Part shown: piece by piece, positions 1 to 6,606 of the stretch
How the letters are laid out: each line of letters starts with the position of its first letter
Numbering within the stretch: the first letter of the stretch is position 1
Made by a program: the position numbers and the translations under genes
Notes under the pieces: generated by a model
What the model saw: only the letters and a program-made list of their open reading frames with translations
Told to the model about the DNA's origin: nothing
The model's database searches: none
NCBI GenBank assembly: GCA_964446745.1
Contig: CAYURR010000165.1
Location: 1-6,606 of the forward strand
Direction: 5' to 3'
DNA from: CAYURR01 sp964446745
GTDB lineage: Bacteria; Bacillota; Clostridia; Lachnospirales; WQUN01
Length of the DNA: 6,606 nucleotides

Positions 1-42
1 GAAAATCCGTGGTAAATGTTTTCTTTTGTTATAGCTCCTTTT
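1..42. terminator. Probable half of a second long hairpin terminator, cut by the window edge
   Basis: Bases 3-14 (AAATCCGTGGTA) match 11 of 12 bases of the right arm of the hairpin at 4901-4912, and the similarity continues through TTTTC, TTTTGT and AGCTCCTT against TTTCC, TTTGT and AGCCCCTT. This looks like a diverged copy of one hairpin arm, with the other arm beyond position 1. On the plus strand it is followed by TTTTT, so it could also end a gene arriving from the left. It lies about 38 bases past the GH172 stop, where the operon should end. The missing half cannot be verified here. Confidence 0.45.
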
Positions 43-79
43 TAACATTAACCAAACTTTAACACTTAGGCGCTTCCTG
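43..79. other. Short AT-rich stretch after the GH172 gene
   Basis: The 37 bases between the GH172 stop and the putative hairpin arm are AT-rich, with TTAAC repeated three times on the plus strand. No gene, promoter or regulatory site can be supported in it. Confidence 0.5.
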
Positions 80-1186
80 TTATTTCTCCGTAACAATCTT
101 TCCGTTCCAAAGCAGTTCGCGCTCACTTATCGGCATGCGTTCTTCCTTTGGCGCTATTTTCCCAAATGCCGCATGCGGCTCTGTCTGGTACCAATATGCT
201 GTGGACGACACATCGTCGCTACGGTGGTTGTTATGTCCATGTTCGATCGTCACACGTATGCTCTTTTCAAACGTGATCGGGTCTCTGACGTGATAGCGGT
301 AATACGTGGTCTTGCCCTTCCAGTTATCGTCTGTGCCCAAGATCAGCCCGTGATACGGTGCGTTGTATTCCTGTTTCGGGCACCATGCCATATTTACATA
401 GTCCTCCGTACCCGTGCCGTGGATATTTGGCGGCCATTGTTCGCCGTCCACAAAGATCATGTCGTCCCCCTCGCCGGGCCAATCCCACAACGTGCTCGTA
501 TTTAAATTATGGATGTTCAGGTTGCAGCCCACATAATGACCAGCGCCCTCAGCATCCAAGATCACATAGTTACCGTCGCCGGTCGTGTTTTCACCCCCGA
601 AGCACCAGTCTGAATGGGATGCGCATTCGCTCTCGGGTTTACCCTCGGTCGGGCACTCCCTGTTCCATTTCGCGTGGAAGCGTAGCATATCCTCCGGTAT
701 CGACGCGTGCTTTTCATAGTCGATATAGAAATACAACATCAGTGTGCTGTCGCATTCGTTTGTAATGTTTAGCTTCGCACCTTTAGAGAATGGCATCACG
801 AACCAACAGTTTAACGAGCGTCCGTCCTGCGGGCTCATCTGCAGCGGCTCGCTAACAAAATTCCTTGTCACACCATGGCCCATCCCGAAGAAGTCACCGA
901 ACGGCGCTTGCACGCTCGGGTTTTCCTCACCGTCCCAGTAGAACTCCAAATAGATCTTGCGCAGATTGAACGCCTCCTGCTCATCAGGCACGCCCTCGTT
1001 GCCGAATGTGATCCAGATGTGCGTGATGTATCCTGCACCCTCGAGCTCCGCAAAGGTCCTCGTTTCATTAGGCTTAATATATATCCTATCGTTATTGCCG
1101 CCTGTGCGGTCATAAGACGACACCCTCATGCGCTTGCAATCGCGCTTCTGTGCGAGCGTCGACAGATTTGCCGGTAGATTGTTCAT
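80..1186 (-). CDS. DUF2961 / glycoside hydrolase family 172 protein
   Basis: A 368-residue single-domain protein of the DUF2961 family, now GH172, whose characterised members act on alpha-furanosidic links (alpha-D-fructofuranosidase / difructose dianhydride I and alpha-D-arabinofuranosidase types). Family signatures visible in order: SSYDRTGGNND (23-33), IWITF (57-61), APFGDFFGMGHG (94-105), DWPGEGDDMIFVDGE (235-249), HGTGTEDY (256-263) and YRYHVRDPITF (296-306). Glu261 in GTGTEDY is the most likely catalytic acid. The second catalytic Glu cannot be fixed without an alignment; Glu273 and Glu315 (VTIEHG) are candidates. The length is close to a complete family member, and the double jelly-roll core appears intact. 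No signal peptide is seen, so it should act in the cytoplasm on an imported substrate, after or together with the beta-mannosidase. It is the last gene of the set before a probable terminator. The furanose specificity is not predictable from sequence alone. Confidence 0.9.
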   Translation of the reverse strand: MNNLPANLSTLAQKRDCKRMRVSSYDRTGGNNDRIYIKPNETRTFAELEGAGYITHIWITFGNEGVPDEQEAFNLRKIYLEFYWDGEENPSVQAPFGDFFGMGHGVTRNFVSEPLQMSPQDGRSLNCWFVMPFSKGAKLNITNECDSTLMLYFYIDYEKHASIPEDMLRFHAKWNRECPTEGKPESECASHSDWCFGGENTTGDGNYVILDAEGAGHYVGCNLNIHNLNTSTLWDWPGEGDDMIFVDGEQWPPNIHGTGTEDYVNMAWCPKQEYNAPYHGLILGTDDNWKGKTTYYRYHVRDPITFEKSIRVTIEHGHNNHRSDDVSSTAYWYQTEPHAAFGKIAPKEERMPISERELLWNGKIVTEK

Positions 1187-1190
1187 GGTT

Positions 1191-2282
1191 TTACCTCCCA
1201 TAATGATATCCTTCATCAATCATTGCCAAGTAATTCCCAATCGGTATGTAGTTGGCTACCGAGTTCCCGGTGCCCAATGCATAACGACCGTTTTGCATAC
1301 AGACATCTAGCGTCTCACGCACATACGCGCGCAGAGCCTTTTCTTCAGTCCTGCAGAGCCTATCCACATCAATCCCGCCCAATACCGCAATCTTGTCGCC
1401 GTATCTCCTTTTAAACTCAGTAACCGGGATGATTACATCCTCAAACGAGTGTTTACCGTCTATCTTCACATCGTTTATAAGATCAGGCATGATCGCATCG
1501 ATATTACCGCAGGAGTGCAGCAGGTACAAATATCCGCCCGCGTGTGCAATCTCCGCAGCCTTTTTATGAAACGGCAAGATATATTCCCTAAGCGCCGCCG
1601 GCGAAACCAGCGTCTGAGACTTGAAACCCATGTCGTCGCCCGGGAAGAAGCCCATTAGGTTATCAAAGCCCTTGAGCTGGCGGTAGAACGATAGGATCGT
1701 TTCACCTACCCTGTCGCATACAGCCTTCACAAGCTCCGGGTTTTCGTAGAGCTGGAGGCAAAAATTCTCGTAACCCATGATGATTTCGAGCGGCACCTCC
1801 AAGAATCCCCTGCACGGGAACACGAACATGCCCATCCCCTCATACAAATGCTTCGACACATACTCAACATCCCAGAGGTCGAACGCGTCTGTCTTTGGCC
1901 ATTGATAGGCCTCGAATTCGTCCCAGTCCGAGATCAGGCCGTCGCCCTCCTCATCCCAGCGTCTCTGTCCGCGCGTAAGCTCAGCAGTATCGTCCGAGAT
2001 GCGCGACTTGGTCGGGAAGTTTATGCGTCCGTCGATCCACACAAAGTCATAACCGAGCCGGTAATAAGCCTCGATATAGTTATCCCAGTATTTTGCGCGC
2101 GCGTTCTTGTCCTCCGTAGGCTCAACCCATTCGCGTTCGAGAAAGACCTCTACAACCTCCCTCAAAACCTCCCTATCCAAGAACAACTCGATAAGCGGCG
2201 GGCGTTTAGGTATCTCCTGTCCCAATATTACACGCTTGAACCACTCCCTGTCGGGCTGTGGGTTGTTGATTGGCAGCTTCAT
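1191..2282 (-). CDS. Uroporphyrinogen decarboxylase-fold (URO-D superfamily) protein, function unknown
   Basis: A 363-residue protein of the URO-D/cobalamin-methyltransferase superfamily (TIM-barrel fold). Supporting motifs are GDDMG followed by SPAALREYILP (215-237), LHSCGN (255-260), LGGIDVD (301-307) and GTGNSVANYIP (337-347). It is not a HemE enzyme, because the N-terminal porphyrin-binding motif with its arginines (RQAGRY type) is absent. It resembles the MtaA/MtbA/CmuA methyltransferase side of the family: His256 and Cys258 match the first two zinc ligands of the HxC motif. The third ligand, normally a Cys in a PGCG-like segment, is replaced around Gly337-Thr338. The gene lies between two glycosidases with gaps of 2 and 4 bases, so it is in the same operon and probably acts on the imported sugar, its aglycone or a substituent such as a methyl group (inference). 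No substrate can be named. The start is supported by the G-rich site 5 bases upstream. Confidence 0.85.
   Translation of the reverse strand: MKLPINNPQPDREWFKRVILGQEIPKRPPLIELFLDREVLREVVEVFLEREWVEPTEDKNARAKYWDNYIEAYYRLGYDFVWIDGRINFPTKSRISDDTAELTRGQRRWDEEGDGLISDWDEFEAYQWPKTDAFDLWDVEYVSKHLYEGMGMFVFPCRGFLEVPLEIIMGYENFCLQLYENPELVKAVCDRVGETILSFYRQLKGFDNLMGFFPGDDMGFKSQTLVSPAALREYILPFHKKAAEIAHAGGYLYLLHSCGNIDAIMPDLINDVKIDGKHSFEDVIIPVTEFKRRYGDKIAVLGGIDVDRLCRTEEKALRAYVRETLDVCMQNGRYALGTGNSVANYIPIGNYLAMIDEGYHYGR
1194..1199 (-). promoter_or_regulatory. Ribosome binding site embedded in the 3' end of the URO-D-like gene; fixes the GH172 start
   Basis: GGGAGG forms the last two codons (Gly-Arg) of the URO-D-like gene. 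It is followed by its TAA stop, and the ATG at 1186 lies 7 bases beyond the site. The longer reading from an ATG at 1219 would overlap the upstream gene and has no comparable site, so 1186 is chosen. Confidence 0.8.
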
Positions 2283-2284
2283 AT

Positions 2285-4813
2285 TTACCCCCCTATGCAG
2301 TCGTTCATACTCAGGCAGCTGAAATTATAATCTTCGACGTTCACGCCATAGAGTTTCACCTCTACGGTCTTGCCCGGTATGATATCAAAATCGTTGTTGT
2401 CAAAGCCCGTTCCGGGTAGATGGCACATCCACACATATGCATCCGCCGAGATACTAAGCTGTGTATATCCGTCACACTGTACCGCCTCGCATGTGATGTT
2501 CGCCTTTTTGAGCGCAAGCTTGCCATAAGGCGCAGCGAAGTATCTGTTCTGCGCGACCTCGATACCGTTTTCAAACACCGTGCACACGAATACGATATCC
2601 TCTGGATTATGCTTTGACATGTAAGCCGATGTGTCGATATTCATTACGGACACCGATGCGTTCTTCGGTACGGTCGTCTGAGTGCAAAGCGTATCTATGA
2701 CATTGCCGGACAGATCCATGATCTCGAGCCTCAGGTCGAGCGGTACGATGTCGAGTCTGTCGTTTAATACAAAGACCTCAATCGAACCGGAGCCTGTCCC
2801 GTAGCTCTTCATGCCCTCGTCTGTGTTCGGGTTGAAGCCCTTGAAATATAACCCGATCGGCGCAAAAGCCTTTTTCGTGTGGTAGTAGAGTGGCTTCTTA
2901 TTATAATAATAGTCCACAAAACACCAGCCCGACGTCGGGAAGCAATCCGAGTACATCCAGAACAACGTACCCGAGCACAAGTACTTCTCGCTGCGGAATT
3001 TTTCAAACGCCTGCTTGATAACCTCTGCCTGTATCGCCTGACCCATTAGGATATACTGCTCGACGCTCAGATTTTTGTCGGGTTCCTCAATGCCGAAGTA
3101 TTTATTCAACACCATATTGAAATTGTCACCCGTGTTCGAGTGGAACAACCACTGCTTGGATTGAGGATAGCGCTCGTCCTGATCACAGCAGCGCACTAAT
3201 GTCTCGAGGTTCATCGGTGCGATCACACCGAACTCACTCAAAAACGACGATTTCATATCCGATATCCTAAAGAAGTCATACTGCATACCGGTATTGGGTT
3301 GATATACATACCAGAAATGCTGATCGCCCTCACGCTTGTCATCAGGATCCGAGCCGCCAAACGGACTGCTCAGACGGTATTCCCTCTGAGGGTCGAGGTT
3401 TGCGCACGCAGATGCGAGTACCTCTTCGTATATCCGCTGTCCATAGAACGGGAACTTCTTCTCTATATGCTTCTTGTGGCCCTCATACATCGAATAATTC
3501 TCGTTGTTTCCGCTCCAACCTACAAAGCTCGTGCGGTTGCGCTTGTGCTTGACTTGATAGTCGGCTTCTTTCCTTACGTTCTCGACGAAGTCCTCGTCGT
3601 AGTCCGGGTAATATCCGCACGCAAACATGAAGTCATGCCATACCAATATCCCGTACCTGTCACACAGATCAAAGAAGTCGTCGCTCTCATAGAAACCGCC
3701 TCCCCAAACCCTAAACATATTCATATTCATGTCGACCGCACACTGGATCAAGGTCTCGTATCTCTCACGCGTGATGCGCCCGATTACTTGATCGACTGGT
3801 ACCCAATTACCACCCTTAGCATAGACGTTTTCGCCGTTTAATATAAAGGTAAAGGTCTTGTCGCCGTCTGTACCGATCGGTTTCTGCTCGATATACAGCG
3901 TCCTAATACCGTAGTCATATGTGCGCGTATCAAGCACATTGCCGTCTTGGTCTATAATATCTAAGCTAATGTTGTATAGATACTGCTCGCCGAAGCCGTT
4001 ACACCACCAGAGACGCGGGTTTTGGATCGTTACGGCGAGGTTGTATGCCGTCTCGCCTGCCGCTACCACACGTTCAGCCTCGTAGCGTGTATCTGTCGTT
4101 ATTTTGTATGCAATCTTATACGCGCCAGGCTTTATGACATTGATATCGGCGGTAATATTGATATCGGCCTTTTTCTCATTCGCGTCATACTCACAAGTGA
4201 TATGCGGATTGCCCCAATACGCTCCTTTATAGCTCTTAATATATACCCCTTTGTATATCCCGCAGGTAGATAAACGCTTTGCCCAGTCCCAACCATAGCA
4301 AAACTGTGGCTTTCTTATATACGTCCTGTAGATCTCCTCTTGATTCCACGAAAATTCCATGTAGTCCATGTTCACGGACTTCGCCTTTACAGGCTTTAGC
4401 CCCTCGTTCACGCGCACCGTGAGCTCGTTCGTGCCCGCTGTGATTACACTCGTGACATCGAACTCATGTGCCAAGAACGCATTATCGGATGATCCGATAT
4501 GCTTGCCGTTCAGATAATAGTCCGCGTTTACATCCACGCCATCGAAATAGAGAATGACCCTCTCGCCGATTGAATCTGCATTCATATCAAAACTCGTTGT
4601 ATACCAAAAATCCTTTTCCTCAACAAACGCGCAGTCGAGCATGTTCATACCCTCGAGCGGCTCGCTGATAATGCCCGCATCCTTTAAGCCCATATGTACC
4701 GCTCCGGGCACGGGGCATTTGATCGATTGTGTTCTGTCAAACGTGTTTATATCCCATGCGCCATAATCGCAATAGGACATGTCCCACGCCTTGTTCAACG
4801 ATGTCATCTCCAT
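2285..4813 (-). CDS. Beta-mannosidase, glycoside hydrolase family 2
   Basis: A cytoplasmic exo-glycosidase predicted to release terminal non-reducing beta-D-mannose from short manno-oligosaccharides or glycan fragments, with retention of configuration. At 842 residues it matches the usual length of GH2 beta-mannosidases (about 820-860). Visible in order: an N-terminal jelly-roll sugar-binding domain (to about residue 190, with KPQFCYGWDWA at 168-178), an immunoglobulin-like GH2 domain, then the TIM barrel. In the barrel, FRVWGGGFYE begins at 367, WHDFMFACGYYP spans 392-403, WSGNNEN carries the predicted acid/base Glu438, and LSEFG carries the predicted nucleophile Glu527. These motifs separate it from beta-galactosidases and beta-glucuronidases. 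C-terminal beta-sandwich domains follow. There is no signal peptide, so the substrate must be imported. It is the first gene of a three-gene set; its last codons carry the ribosome binding site of the next gene. Confidence 0.93.
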   Translation of the reverse strand: MEMTSLNKAWDMSYCDYGAWDINTFDRTQSIKCPVPGAVHMGLKDAGIISEPLEGMNMLDCAFVEEKDFWYTTSFDMNADSIGERVILYFDGVDVNADYYLNGKHIGSSDNAFLAHEFDVTSVITAGTNELTVRVNEGLKPVKAKSVNMDYMEFSWNQEEIYRTYIRKPQFCYGWDWAKRLSTCGIYKGVYIKSYKGAYWGNPHITCEYDANEKKADINITADINVIKPGAYKIAYKITTDTRYEAERVVAAGETAYNLAVTIQNPRLWWCNGFGEQYLYNISLDIIDQDGNVLDTRTYDYGIRTLYIEQKPIGTDGDKTFTFILNGENVYAKGGNWVPVDQVIGRITRERYETLIQCAVDMNMNMFRVWGGGFYESDDFFDLCDRYGILVWHDFMFACGYYPDYDEDFVENVRKEADYQVKHKRNRTSFVGWSGNNENYSMYEGHKKHIEKKFPFYGQRIYEEVLASACANLDPQREYRLSSPFGGSDPDDKREGDQHFWYVYQPNTGMQYDFFRISDMKSSFLSEFGVIAPMNLETLVRCCDQDERYPQSKQWLFHSNTGDNFNMVLNKYFGIEEPDKNLSVEQYILMGQAIQAEVIKQAFEKFRSEKYLCSGTLFWMYSDCFPTSGWCFVDYYYNKKPLYYHTKKAFAPIGLYFKGFNPNTDEGMKSYGTGSGSIEVFVLNDRLDIVPLDLRLEIMDLSGNVIDTLCTQTTVPKNASVSVMNIDTSAYMSKHNPEDIVFVCTVFENGIEVAQNRYFAAPYGKLALKKANITCEAVQCDGYTQLSISADAYVWMCHLPGTGFDNNDFDIIPGKTVEVKLYGVNVEDYNFSCLSMNDCIGG
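2288..2293 (-). promoter_or_regulatory. Ribosome binding site embedded in the 3' end of the beta-mannosidase gene
   Basis: A run of six G (AGGGGGG with the preceding A) forms the last two glycine codons of the beta-mannosidase. It is followed by its TAA stop and, two bases later, the ATG of the URO-D-like gene. Spacing to the ATG is 5 bases. Ribosomes finishing the first gene would sit on this site, which favours translational coupling. Confidence 0.75.
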
Positions 4814-4818
4814 ATAAA

Positions 4819-4823
4819 CCTCC
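4819..4823 (-). promoter_or_regulatory. Ribosome binding site that fixes the beta-mannosidase start
   Basis: GGAGG stands 5 bases before the ATG at 4813. The in-frame ATG further upstream at 4828 has no such site and would place the GGAGG inside the coding region. The ATG at 4807 would be 11 bases away, a poorer spacing. The start is therefore taken at 4813. Confidence 0.8.
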
Positions 4824-4839
4824 AGCATTTAATACTCAA

Positions 4840-4845
4840 ATTATA
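4840..4845 (-). promoter_or_regulatory. Candidate -10 box (TATAAT) for the enzyme operon
   Basis: A perfect TATAAT lies on the minus strand just after the hairpin's T-run. Transcription would begin near 4833, giving a leader of about 20 bases that contains the GGAGG site of the beta-mannosidase gene. With a 17-bp spacer the -35 position would be TTCTTT (4868-4863), a poor match to TTGACA that lies inside the terminator stem. A promoter is therefore plausible but would need an activator or be weak. AT-rich sequence gives TATAAT by chance fairly often. Confidence 0.4.
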
Positions 4846-4847
4846 TT

Positions 4848-4935
4848 AAAAGGGCTGTTGCAAAAGAAAAACCTACTACGGATGCGTTAGTTTCGTGTGC
4901 AAATCCGCGGTAGGTTTCCTTTGTGCAACAGCCCC
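4848..4935 (-). terminator. Long imperfect hairpin, probable intrinsic terminator after the binding-protein gene
   Basis: An 11-bp perfect outer stem (GGGCTGTTGCA at 4852-4862 against 4924-4934) continues inward through two more paired blocks: 4869-4876 with 4910-4917 (8 bp) and 4879-4883 with 4903-4907 (5 bp). They are separated by small mismatches, and the loop is about 19 bases. On the minus strand the stem is followed directly by TTTTAATA (T-run at 4851-4848), and the hairpin begins 10 bases past the stop codon of the binding-protein gene. On the plus strand no T-run follows, so it should terminate minus-strand transcription. It may be only partly efficient, keeping the transporter mRNA more abundant than the enzyme mRNA. 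The stem is longer than most intrinsic terminators, so a mobile repeat serving as terminator is an alternative. Confidence 0.7.
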
Positions 4936-4943
4936 TTAGTGGA

Positions 4944-6606
4944 TTATTTCCAAAGTTCTACTCTCTGCTTCATGAGCTTGGAGTATTCCTGTGTAGCCTC
5001 ATCCAAGCCTGCCTTCTTCAGCTCGCCCTGGAATTCATCCCATACCGCATCAAACTGATCAGGCTTAGCCAATACAGAAGCTGCGATATATTTCTTTGTG
5101 AGGTCGAGCATCTTTGTTACGATGACGGGTACTTCGCTCGTATCCGGGATCGTCATCTGCCAAGCGTAACCCCATGGGTCTACACGGTTGAGCTGGTCGG
5201 CCTGCGGATACAGGTCCTTCCACATCGTGACGCCATACTTGGACAGAACATCCTTCTCTACTTCGTTGTAGTTGTTGACGATGGTATCAATCGTTGTGGT
5301 CGAGTATGACTGACCGCTCGGGTCCAACACGCCCTTGCCCCATGCCGGGAACGGATACAGGTATACGCCAATACCGGTCTTCTTACCGTACTCGGGATCT
5401 GTAAGACGTCTGTTCCATTCATCGTCCGGGATCACGCGCTTGCCGTTTTCGATCGTGTAATGCTCGCCTTCGATACCCCAGTTATTCAAGATCTGAGCCT
5501 CGTCGGATGCCATCCAATCCAGGAACGCGAATGCAGCATCGGGATCCTTACATCTATCCGAGATAGACATACCCCAACCGGCTGTAAAGCCCTTGTCGAT
5601 GAAGTCACCGCTTGTATATGTATCGTCCAACTGAACCGGATATACGCCGAACATCGACTCGTAATTCTTGGCCGACTTCAGGGCATTCAGACCCTCTTGG
5701 ATCTCCCAAGCCTGATCTGTTAAACCCACTACTCGACCCGACGCGATCTTGGCCGTATACTGGTCATATTTCTGCGTAAACGCCTCCGGATCCAACAGTT
5801 GGATGTCGTTCATGTGATTGAGCCACTTGTAATATTGCTTGTGGTTATCGAGCGCAAACCTAAATGTTGCATCATAGGTCTTTGGATCGATATACCAGTT
5901 ACCGTCGTCGGGCAGGCCTGTGACCGAAGCAGCCATGTTACCTACCGCGCACTGCCAGCGCCAGTCATCGGTTGCAAATGACAGACCGATCGTCGGCTGA
6001 CCATCTACGGTCGGGTTAGCTGCTACGTAATCGGATATGATCTTTTCCGCATCCTCAAGGGTCTTGATCTGCGGATATTCCGATGCCTTTACAGCCTTGT
6101 GTGTGAGCCAGAAGCCCATTGCGGGTTCCCAACGCTGATCAAACGAGCCAAAGCCCGGCAATGTATAGATAGCCTGATCGTCCATCGAATACTTCAATCT
6201 GTTTGTGTATCCGTCTACCATCTTGATGATGTACTTGCTGTTCATGATCCTGTCCGTGAGATCGATAACCGCACCGGCCTCTACGAACGGGCCTATCTCG
6301 CCAGACAGGAACATCATGTCCGGATATTCGCCCGAAGCGAGCATCAAACCGGTCTTTTCTTTAAGGTCGCCTACCGGGTATTCCATCTTCAACGTTACGC
6401 CCGTGAGCTCTGTGATCTTCTTTGCAACAGGGCTTTGGAAATCTTCATACTGCGAGTTTACATCTTTCGAGAAAACCGTGAATGTCATCGGTTTCTTCTC
6501 AGTGGTAGCTTCAGCTTCCTCACTGGTTGTTTCTGCTGTGGTTTCTGTCTTTTGCTCTGTAGCAGCAGGTGCGGCTGTCGCGGCGCTGCCCGATGTACCT
6601 GTGTTG
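4944..6606 (-). CDS. ABC transporter extracellular solute-binding protein, sugar type (5' partial)
   Basis: This is the substrate-capturing component of a carbohydrate ABC importer, expected to be a lipoprotein on the outer face of the membrane. The frame stays open to the window edge, so 553 residues are visible and the true start, signal peptide and lipobox cysteine lie outside. The Met at 6488 is not the start: it follows 39 open codons forming a Thr/Glu/Ala-rich linker of the kind found after the lipidated cysteine in Clostridia. After the linker comes a periplasmic-binding fold: a first strand (MTFTVFSKD), the family-typical ASGEYPDMMF (visible residues 90-99), and later WGIEGEHY (376-383), typical of the large LipO/YtcQ-like binding proteins. 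The length also fits that group. The ligand cannot be read from sequence, but the downstream glycosidases suggest a mannose-containing oligosaccharide (inference). Permease genes are expected nearby but none is in the window. Confidence 0.9.
   Translation of the reverse strand, partial: NTGTSGSAATAAPAATEQKTETTAETTSEEAEATTEKKPMTFTVFSKDVNSQYEDFQSPVAKKITELTGVTLKMEYPVGDLKEKTGLMLASGEYPDMMFLSGEIGPFVEAGAVIDLTDRIMNSKYIIKMVDGYTNRLKYSMDDQAIYTLPGFGSFDQRWEPAMGFWLTHKAVKASEYPQIKTLEDAEKIISDYVAANPTVDGQPTIGLSFATDDWRWQCAVGNMAASVTGLPDDGNWYIDPKTYDATFRFALDNHKQYYKWLNHMNDIQLLDPEAFTQKYDQYTAKIASGRVVGLTDQAWEIQEGLNALKSAKNYESMFGVYPVQLDDTYTSGDFIDKGFTAGWGMSISDRCKDPDAAFAFLDWMASDEAQILNNWGIEGEHYTIENGKRVIPDDEWNRRLTDPEYGKKTGIGVYLYPFPAWGKGVLDPSGQSYSTTTIDTIVNNYNEVEKDVLSKYGVTMWKDLYPQADQLNRVDPWGYAWQMTIPDTSEVPVIVTKMLDLTKKYIAASVLAKPDQFDAVWDEFQGELKKAGLDEATQEYSKLMKQRVELWK

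Noticed and set aside
35..43. AAAAAGGAG on the minus strand as a ribosome binding site for a further gene
   Set aside because: No ATG, GTG or TTG follows on the minus strand before the window edge (34 bases), and the stretch fits better as a hairpin arm resembling the one at 4924-4935.
1187..1219. Longer GH172 start at 1219
   Set aside because: It would overlap the end of the URO-D-like gene and add 11 residues coded by the ribosome-site region; the ATG at 1186 has GGGAGG at 7 bases.
1191..2282. HemE (uroporphyrinogen decarboxylase of haem synthesis)
   Set aside because: The N-terminal arginine-containing porphyrin-binding motif is missing and the HSCGN and GTGN motifs fit other branches; the neighbours are sugar genes.
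1848..2330. Plus-strand open frame of 160 codons
   Set aside because: It is antisense to the URO-D-like gene and the end of the beta-mannosidase gene, with no family signature; a shadow frame.
3299..3841. Plus-strand open frame of 180 codons
   Set aside because: It lies wholly antisense to the beta-mannosidase barrel, has no recognisable domain or ribosome site, and is explained by the reverse reading of a real gene.
4848..4935. Complete insertion element or CRISPR unit
   Set aside because: No transposase, no clear target duplication at the flanks and no regularly spaced repeats are present; only the hairpin itself can be supported.
6486..6488. Start of the binding protein at the Met at 6488
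   Set aside because: There are 39 open codons upstream to the window edge that code for a typical lipoprotein linker, and a binding protein starting here would have no export signal.

Overview
The window carries four protein genes, all on the minus strand and read from right to left, with no RNA gene, CRISPR array or recognisable transposase. Its content is a carbohydrate uptake and breakdown locus. The gene types suggest a Clostridia-class Firmicute, probably from a gut or rumen: a large lipoprotein-type sugar-binding protein with a Thr/Glu/Ala-rich linker, strong GGAGG-type ribosome binding sites, and a URO-D-like protein beside glycosidases. Base composition looks close to balanced and the style is uniform across all four genes. 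The assignment is by gene type only; no marker gene is present.

Layout in order of transcription. (1) 6606-4944: an ABC transporter solute-binding protein whose N-terminus lies outside the window. (2) 4943-4814: a gap with a long imperfect hairpin that ends in TTTT on the minus strand, a perfect TATAAT immediately after it, and a strong ribosome binding site. (3) 4813-2285: a cytoplasmic GH2 beta-mannosidase. (4) 2282-1191: a uroporphyrinogen-decarboxylase-fold protein that is not HemE and has only part of the methyltransferase zinc site. (5) 1186-80: a DUF2961/GH172 protein of the alpha-furanosidase type. (6) 79-1: a short AT-rich tail whose last 42 bases resemble one arm of the hairpin in (2), so the operon probably ends here.

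How the parts may work together (inference). The binding protein captures an oligosaccharide outside the cell, and permeases, probably encoded just beyond the right edge, import it. The two glycosidases lack signal peptides and would trim it inside the cell: GH2 removes terminal beta-mannose and GH172 removes a furanosyl unit. The URO-D-like protein sits between the two enzymes with 2- and 4-base gaps and ribosome binding sites embedded in the preceding gene's last codons. It is therefore tightly co-expressed with them, but its reaction is unknown. This gene is the most interesting part of the window.
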